Source of the DNA: Eumeta japonica
Taxonomy: Eukaryota > Arthropoda > Insecta > Lepidoptera > Psychidae
Assembly: GCA_005406025.1 (NCBI GenBank)
Contig: BGZK01000474.1
Location: 124,001-188,000 of the forward strand
Length of the DNA stretch: 64,000 bases
Direction: 5' to 3'
The position numbers were made by a program, and so were the translations under genes. Shown here one piece after another: positions 56,751 through 64,000 of the stretch (the stretch's first letter is position 1; each line of letters begins with the position of its first letter). The notes below the pieces were generated by a model. It ran no database searches. It saw only the letters and a program-made list of their open reading frames with translations, and was not told the origin of the DNA.

Positions 56751-57629
56751 AAAGAAAACAGAACTAGATCTCGTTGATATTGACAAAAGCGACTCATAAT
56801 TTGCACTATACCAGGTACTCGTGGTTTTTCCAATTCGATTTGCAATTTTATGCATCTATTCGAAATAGGTCTGATATTGTTTGAAGTGGTACACTTCCCT
56901 CCAGCCCTGTTGAAATAACGAGTTCTCAATTCTCTTGAAAATTGACAAAAGTATGCACGATATCATTGCTAGGGTGAAATTAAATATGATAGTAAGCCAA
57001 ATGTAACAAATTATAAAAATAATAAAATATTGTTTGTAAGCATCTATCAGAAACATTTGATGTCAAATGTATACGAGTATGTTAATACGAGTACAACCAT
57101 AAAAGCAGGGTTGTAAAAGTAATTTATGATGTATCGACCTTTATTAGACTATGCTTCTGTTGCAAAAGATGAAAAAGGGAATATTAAACATTTATTGATT
57201 TGCGATTAGTATTCCAGGTTCTTTATTTTTTTCCAAAACGAACTATTTCACAATCATATATATACAATTTGCTTTTTTATTCAAATACAAAATGTTTTTG
57301 TAAAAATTACAATGAAAAAAGATTTATTTTATATTTACATCATAAATGTGGTACTAGTTTTAATAATCAATCAATACAGTATATTATTTTTATGCTGGAA
57401 CTATAATCACCTATTGAACAATATACTGTTTTAATATTATTTAGAAATTATTTGAAATTCATTTTCATAGAAATAGGCTTATATGTATTATTAAGTCGCA
57501 AAAAAAAAAAATATTAGTTTCAAAAGCTGCACAGGGAATTAAAAAAAAAACATATAAATTAATAATATTTTTTATGAATATATCTTGTGTTTCATAATAA
57601 TTTATGTCAAATAAAAGTAATAAGCGGTG
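56751..57629. other. AT-rich stretch, nothing recognised
   Basis: No gene or repeat recognised; frames here are AT-biased. Confidence 0.4.
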
Positions 57630-57810
57630 TTATTCGCATGCATTGGCGCTCGGCGAACAGAAGTAAGCGAATGCAAGCACAAAATAAGGATATGTACTTA
57701 TTTCATGGTGCAAAATAGGAACAAACAAAACAAACCAAGTGCGAATCGAACTCAGTCGCCGAGGGTTTCGTACCACCACAGTTTGCTTTGAAATCTCGCT
57801 CGGCCCCCGC
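57630..57810. other. GC-elevated unique island
   Basis: Includes 'ggcgctcggcgaacagaag' and 'ctcgctcggcccccgcatcc'. The 60-codon minus frame has no domain. Confidence 0.25.
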
Positions 57811-58519
57811 ATCCCGCCTTTTATTAATCAAGTCCATATTCTGAATATGTCTTCTAGAAAGATTTATCTATTTAGCTGTTCTTCTCTTTGCCATTGTAAT
57901 GATTTGTAAGTCACTTCATTTTATATGAAACTACAATCTCTGCCCGAATCCATCACGCCATACTTATTGTACTCTTCCACGTATATTCACGTGGTTTTTT
58001 TTAGTATAATTATATTTTATGGCTTTTCTTCATCCTTTTAGTGTTGTTCAGTACTATTTTAGTGTAAGGTACCGCACAAACCCTAACCGGTTCCAGGTGA
58101 AAACCGGCACCACAACCACAACTGCGTATCATGCTGAACTAATTCAATATTCTTCATGTACTTTCAAACTTTACGATTGTGGCTTTTATCCCATATATTG
58201 TTTCGTGGCGAATCAAACATTTTTTTTTCTTTTCTCACAGAATACGTTCATGTTATGTTATTATGTTTACGAAAAAATTTTTTTCATCGAGTCCGGGATA
58301 GTTAGCGAAAGCCCGACTCACATTTAGTTGCCTTTATTATATGTTATTTTACTTCCGAGTTTGCACTATAATTAAGTTTCACCCTTATTTATATTATCGA
58401 TGTTACGATACAGCAAAAACAAAAAAAATCGTTATAGAAATACTTTTCGCGATTGATTACATATATACTGTGAATATACTAATCGGCTACTTATTGTGGT
58501 TCAAATGATGTAGCTTTTT
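57811..58519. other. Unassigned open frame in AT-rich DNA
   Basis: A 102-codon + frame at 58019-58327 begins MAFLHPFSVVQYYF and contains a threonine run (TGTTTTTAYH). 'aaaccctaaccggttccagg' in it may be repeat-derived. No domain; not called a gene. Confidence 0.3.
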
Positions 58520-58625
58520 AAAGGTAGGACAAACAGAGAGGCAACGAACGGAAGGACAGACAACGCAGGTTTAATGGTACGATCACGTGACCAACCTTTG
58601 AGTAAGGAACCCTAGGAACATACCG
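58520..58625 (+). repeat. Retroposon scrap (gacaga...ggaaccct)
   Basis: 'ggacaaacagagaggcaacg', 'ggaaggacagacaacg' and 'aaggaaccctaggaac' parallel the 'gacagacggacagacaac...ggaaccctaa' lepidopteran segment. Confidence 0.5.
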
Positions 58626-58959
58626 GTAGTAAAGGAAGTGGTCATTTGTCACTGGATAAATGTGGTAGTCGACTCGTATATAGTTTGTCTTCGCTACATA
58701 ATAGATCATCAACAATAATATTCCATTTGATGAGATACAATTGAAACATCACTATAATTAAGCCTATCGCACACATACGTATATAAAGAACCTAGCGCTT
58801 AAAATTTAGACTGACGAATCTACGACTTATAAAGGTCCGCCACAGACGAAACCTAATTTATTGAAAAATCTCTTATTGACTTCATGACCAATAAGTTGAC
58901 GGCAGTAGGCCGTCAGATATCAAATTCTCCCTACGAACTTGATTTTATGGCACTTCCTA
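58626..58959. other. Nothing recognised
   Basis: A 7-bp hairpin tgacggc/gccgtca occurs near 58900. No gene. Confidence 0.4.
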
Positions 58960-59290
58960 AACATCACTAGTCAACGGGCCGGCTGTAGTTAACCGACTAG
59001 TAGACGATCGCAATACTAAATTTCCCGCGCCCGAATCGCTATAATCCGTGACAGGTCTGAGTGTTTTCTGCGAAACAATAGGGGATACCCGACGTCGGAA
59101 AAATAAACCTACGAAAAAGCGTAAAAAGCGAAACGTAACGCGTGTAACAGGGGTCCAAGTAATAAATTGGGAGAAATTTAATTTAATACGGACGCCGGTG
59201 CGCGCCGGCGCCGGCCGGCGTTTATCTGCGCGTTCGGAATGCGCTTAGCGGCTCACTGCGACAAAAGGCCGCGCCGATTCGCGAGTATAA
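58960..59290. other. GC-elevated unique island
   Basis: Contains 'gcgcgccggcgccggccggc', the most CpG-dense short run in the right half of the window. The 66-codon frame at 59048-59248 is lysine/arginine-rich without a domain. Confidence 0.3.
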
Positions 59291-62233
59291 CTGAAAATAC
59301 TTCACGTGTATTCGAATGAATCTGAGATTAATTAGAAAAACACGTTTTATTTTATTATTTATATATATATTTTTGTATATATAAAACGGACTGTTATTTG
59401 TATCGCGGGTACTTTTTCAATAAAGGTGTTTCAATATATGTATTTTTTTTTATTTACAACGAAATAAAATAAATCGACGCTCTTTCATAGTCCGAGAATA
59501 AAACACGACCCTCGCATGTGTCCCGTATGAAATACAACTTTTGACATGTTTTATGTGATGCAATATAACGCTTTTTGACCATCGGATTGTTTGTATAGAG
59601 CTTTTTTTTCATTCAAACCTAAATTTGTCAAATATTATATTGTAATGTTACAATCTCATGTTTTTTTACTTTTTCAGATCCATATTGATTTAAATTGTTA
59701 TATAACCCGTTACCAGTGTGTATTAAATACGTTATTTAATTAAATTAATTTCTTTTAATAGGATCAATAACTTGAGAAGTATTGAGAATTCGACAAATGC
59801 TTACACGTGAAAAGCAATTTTGAGACACTTATTTATACATCTGAACACAAACAAACTAGTGATCGCTTAGAATCGTGGCTTTTTTATAAAACCATTTGTA
59901 TTGAATAGGCGAGCTGATGTCATATCATCTTTGTTTAGATACTGTCTCTGTCACAAGTATCTCGATGACTAACATCACGAATATTGCCATAGCTTTGTTA
60001 GAATACTGTTCCATTTTAAAATGCCTTACCTCAAAAGCAAAAAACTGTATATTTAATACAGTGACACTTCTTCTGTCATGGCCAGTTTTCTCAGAAACAA
60101 TACATTATACTGACCTGTATATTTTTCAATAGTCAAAAATTATAAATGGGTAATTATGGTTTCGTTAAAAATGAAACTTCAATTTCATAATTTAAAAAAA
60201 TAGCCAATATTTTATCTCCATGATTTCTAATTGTAACACCGCAAAATGAAATCGGTGTTCACTAAGTAATTAAAACTTCCTTCGTAAATTGGCAATATAA
60301 TGACAGTATCTGAGCAAAACATCGTAATGTCATTTTAACAGTCCCACAATTCGTTTTGATTTAAATTAATACACCCTTATTTCATTTAGATCTCAAAACG
60401 ATCGATGGATCTTTATAAGAAATAAATTGAAATAAATCTGTTTTGAGTATTCTCATTGTGTTCAAGTCTACAATAGATTGACTTATCGTCTGTTAATCGA
60501 GTCATGCCTAAAATCATTTTTTTAAATTCAAAGGTTTGTGGGTATTCTTTTTCTGATCAGAAAAGCGTCAGGGAAACCATTGTAATAAACCGGATTTCTC
60601 GATTTTTGAGACTTTCGAACTAATGAGACAACTACTGATTTATATTAATTTATATTGAGAAAATCCTCGTAAGGAACATGCGTAAGATACGAAATTTTGT
60701 TCAGAGAAACGTTTTAGTGAAACCTGCTAATCTTGTTATCATCAGCGGCACATCCACAGTGATTCTAAGTTCCTTTTTTTCTCATTACTGCAATAATGGA
60801 AGAGTGATTTTTTGATGTGCAATAGATGCCGATAGAGTATGCGGAGGGTCCTACTCCTAAGTCGGCTTTTGCTCATATCATTTTGGTAAAAGAGATCTGC
60901 CTGCACTGCCTATTACCGAAGTTCCATCACATGACATAAGGCTCCATGCGAAACATATGAAAGGAATATATCTCAATCAATAACTAGGAGGTATTAAGTT
61001 GAAGTTAATATAATGTACATACTCGGATCTACAATGCCCTGGAATGGTGAAATAAAATCAATCGTCTAAGTTAACCCAATCAAAAAATACGGCCGTTTAT
61101 GCCACATATTTTAATACTCTCAAGTGAATCAGAATCTATAGGGCACTTCCCATTGACTTAGAATCATGACATTTGACAAAAAGAAAGATCTCACAGTACA
61201 AATAAAGAAAACAAATTGAAGATAGTTGATTTTTGATCATAAGAAAAAAAAATTATTACAAACTTGCACTTGCGATTGAAGTACGTACCGAGTACACGAA
61301 TTATGTTTTTAATTACCCACTATGAGAAATTAAAATTATTAAAAACTCTGATATTTTTAAAAAAGTATTCGATTTCTTTCTTTTGGTTAAACACGCTATG
61401 CAATATAATTTACTATATAAATTCAAAATTCCTGGCACCAATATTTCACAATATCGGATTTGAAAACAGACAAAGTTCATCGAGACTCTTGTTGGACGAA
61501 TCTATATATATATAGCTTTCCACTTAACAAAACTGTGTAACATTGATCAGAGCAATTAGACATCCGGTTGTGAATATTAATAAGTTTAAATATTGGTAGG
61601 TGTCAACTTCAAGCTAATGTATTTATTGTAAAGAAGTTTTGTGTAATAATTTGTCTTTTTCTTGACACGTGTTTTTGGGTGACGCCTTCTATGTTATCAT
61701 TGTAAATTGGTTATTTATGAGAGATTACAAAACAGATATTTCAGCCCTAAAGCGAAGTTCAGTCATGTGTAAGAGGTCGCTTAAAAGAGAATCTACGCCG
61801 TGTTTCTTGCGTACGACCAAATATGCGTTGTATTTGTATGTATTTTATTTATGTTTTTGAATCCTTTTCAAAATGTACAGCATTATGTTGTACGATAATA
61901 TAGATTTTTATAGTTAAATCTAGTATCAATAGAAAGATTTTGACTTAAATTTAGGTATTTTCGTGAATTCATATGTTTTTTGGAGATAGCTATTTTATTA
62001 AGTTTTCTGAGTAGTTTTATACGTAATCAGCATTACAGGTCAATTGTTTATTTTATTTTGTGCACATGAATTTAGCTGACAGTCAATCATCGGTTATTAT
62101 TATTGAATTATATTAAAAAGATATGTATACAAAAAAGTCATTACAATTAATAAATCAAGTAGTAAATCAGAGAAATAAAACTAAAGAGTTTTCCTAGTTT
62201 CCATTTTAATACTTGACAGCCACATTGAGACTG
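59291..62233. other. AT-rich stretch, nothing recognised
   Basis: No gene, known repeat or island seen. Short frames (59917-60132, 61264-61515, 61669-61860) are AT-biased and unrecognised. Confidence 0.4.
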
Positions 62234-62279
62234 CTTGTTACTTGTTAGTTGCACAATAGTGCAACTAACAAGTAACAAG
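62234..62279. repeat. Perfect 21-bp hairpin
   Basis: Arms 62234-62254 and 62259-62279 are exact complements around the loop aata. Each arm itself contains the repeated unit 'acttgtta'. Confidence 0.9.
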
Positions 62280-62720
62280 TTCAATTAATAAATTGAAGTT
62301 GATAATAATGCCATAAGTAATGTACGTGCATAAAGTTTTTTCTTTGTAATTTGTATTCTAGTAAATTCGATATAGTGTTTAGCACTTCTTCTGTGGAAAG
62401 TGTACACAGCCATGTTGGCTGTCTACTATTGATATAATGGTCTAGTGGTAAATGTACAGTAATATTCTCTACTGACGAGTTCAACTCGCACTTAGCCAAT
62501 TTTACGAATATACACTGTATACACTGGTATACAAGAATAAAAATGAAAACTGTATCTATGGTTGAAAGAGGGCGTTTTGTTTGGGCGGGAATGTGACGTA
62601 ACATGTATTAAAGCCATAAATCGTTCTAAATTAACTATTAATAAATGTAACCGCGTTGTCCGAACGCGAGCTTCCGCGAAGGGCCTATACATTCCCGGGG
62701 ATTACTAAATTATGACGTCG
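62280..62720. other. Unassigned open frames
   Basis: Two overlapping minus frames (62281-62604, 107 codons; 62492-62692, 66 codons) have no recognised domain. The first starts MLRHIPAQTKRPLSTIDTVF. A GC patch lies at 62640-62700. Perhaps repeat-derived; not called a gene. Confidence 0.25.
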
Positions 62721-63340
62721 ACATGTTATGAGAATCATAAATTTGACTTAAGATGAGTGCCTATTTTTTATGCAAGATCACAATAAAAGCTTAATGCGGT
62801 GGTATGAAAAATAAATTATGTGACTGATAGTTTCATTTTCTCCCCATTATAAAGCTCGTAAATTATAAGGGCTAAATAGGCGCTTATTAAAATTTATGTT
62901 CTCTGTTAAAGAAGTCACTGGCCTATTTATTTTTAATACAGTTACCTCTTTTCATCGTTTTTGTTAGCGAGCGTGTATGAAATATGAGACAATTTTTTTT
63001 TAATTTGGAAGTAGATTTTCATCTATTACGCTAAATCCATTGAAATAAAAAGGTTATATCGATTTTTTTTATTGACAAGCGTTTAATACTAAAATTTAAG
63101 CAGGGTAGTTATCATAACATTACATTTATTTGAGAGAAGGGCAATGAATTCCACCTCTGAAATTCATTATCGTAATTTTAAAAATAAAAGGGAGGTGCGA
63201 ACTGAATTGACACACTTAGGATTCTGTATTATGATTTTATCATTTGAAACCTCTTTTGCTAATCCAGAAATCTTTTTCCCAATTAGGTGAAATTGAGATG
63301 TTTTTTTCAAATATTCAATTCAAGCAAAAATATTTTTATT
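62721..63340. other. AT-rich stretch, nothing recognised
   Basis: No feature seen. Confidence 0.4.
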
Positions 63341-63392
63341 AGAGAACTTAAAATTTAGTTCTCTACTAAAAGAACTAAATTTTAACTTCTCT
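63341..63392. repeat. 22-bp hairpin plus direct copy
   Basis: Arms 63341-63362 and 63371-63392 pair with one mismatch around an 8-nt loop. A further direct copy of 'cttaaaatttagt' follows at about 63394, then a short TA tract (63409-63421). Confidence 0.85.
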
Positions 63393-64000
63393 ACTTAAAA
63401 TTTAGTCTATATATATATATATCGCATTCAGTTCCGGTAACGCATATTTCAAACGTGTATTTATTTTCCATAATTCTAATGTAGATATTTTTTTACGTTT
63501 CTAAAGTATCCCGAAACATATTCCTTTATATATGAATGCTATGCTCTCCTTAAAGCGCGCTAGCAGCATTTGATTATTTGATGTGGCTAATCCTCTCCTA
63601 CTGTACATAAAAGACAGAGCAAGGCAATTCTTAATACTTGCACAGACGATAGTAAAGGAATGAAAATCACAGCAGCATGTACCGCACTTAAATCCCTTTC
63701 TGATCCTCAAGTTTAACGCACTTATAAAGATATTTAATGCTAGATCTTTCTAAACTATTATTACTTTTGCAAAATTTGTTATATGAGTTTTCATAATAGT
63801 TATAAAATAAAGCACTCTCAAATGCTTCGTGTTATGAGTCTTGTCTTCGTGTACTGAGTACTGTTTGAATCTTTAGTGATATTTTAACAAAATCTATATA
63901 AATAAAAATCAGTTGTTGTATATTTCCCAACAAGCAAAATTATCCTAAGACGCGTACTTTTTTAAGGCCATATTGACTCATAAAGCTCCAATAATGGCTT
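63393..64000. other. AT-rich end of window
   Basis: No gene recognised; the minus frame at 63501-63710 has no domain. Confidence 0.4.

Noticed and set aside
58019..58327. 102-codon frame MAFLHPFSVVQYYF...
   Set aside because: Aromatic-rich AT composition and possible repeat content; no domain.

Overview
This window is AT-rich eukaryotic DNA, almost certainly from a moth or butterfly (Lepidoptera). I base that on several interspersed repeat types that, from memory, are typical of lepidopteran genomes: three copies of a retroposon tail carrying the core gtccatgggcggc (near 22.9, 39.9 and 48.7 kb), the 'ctaatattacaaatgcgaaag' type repeat at 43.1 kb, 'tacggaaccct'-type retroposon scraps, and 'gcgaagtcgcgggcgg' repeat ends. 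No search was run. No complete host protein-coding gene is visible. The open reading frames are short, unconserved by eye and mostly chance. The window therefore looks like intergenic or long-intron DNA.

The recognisable coding material is mostly transposon wreckage. There are two unrelated decayed mariner/Tc1 transposase fragments (5.69-6.21 kb on +, 21.81-22.39 kb on -) and two RTE-like LINE reverse-transcriptase fragments (31.4-31.8 kb on -, 32.6-33.0 kb on +). The most unusual item is an element at about 24.7-25.8 kb bounded by a perfect 24-bp inverted repeat. It holds a THAP zinc-finger exon at its left end and two exons of a second protein, on the opposite strand, starting at its right end. 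An 823-bp foldback element with arms of about 145 bp (4.83-5.65 kb) lies against the first mariner fragment. Candidate host signals are a 65-bp possible first coding exon at 45721-45785 (upstream in-frame stop, ATG, 21 full codons, GTGAGT donor) and a CpG-rich, promoter-like region at 17.85-18.62 kb containing CAG|GTAAGC.

Layout. 0-6.5 kb: repeat scraps, the foldback element and the first mariner. 7-14 kb: islands of higher GC in AT-rich DNA, with a diverged 51-bp duplication at 11 kb. 14-17 kb: a large non-coding repeat (family A). 17.8-24.3 kb: the CpG-rich region, the second mariner, a SINE/LINE tail and a CGG tract. 24.7-25.8 kb: the THAP element. 27.3-28.9 kb: family A pieces and four foldbacks within 700 bp. 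31-33 kb: LINE remnants, then a long (TG)n tract. 34-35 kb and 53-57 kb: a family of degenerate gaatcggga-type repeats ending in a 'gatgaagga' module. 43-45.6 kb: an iterated repeat and the second large family A copy. 45.7-64 kb: the candidate exon, further GC islands and AT-rich DNA with a few perfect hairpins.

The GC-elevated islands, spaced a few kb apart and free of recognisable repeats, are what one would expect of conserved regulatory elements around a developmental gene, but conservation cannot be judged from one sequence. No CRISPR array, rRNA, convincing tRNA, known miRNA or bacterial-type operon was seen.
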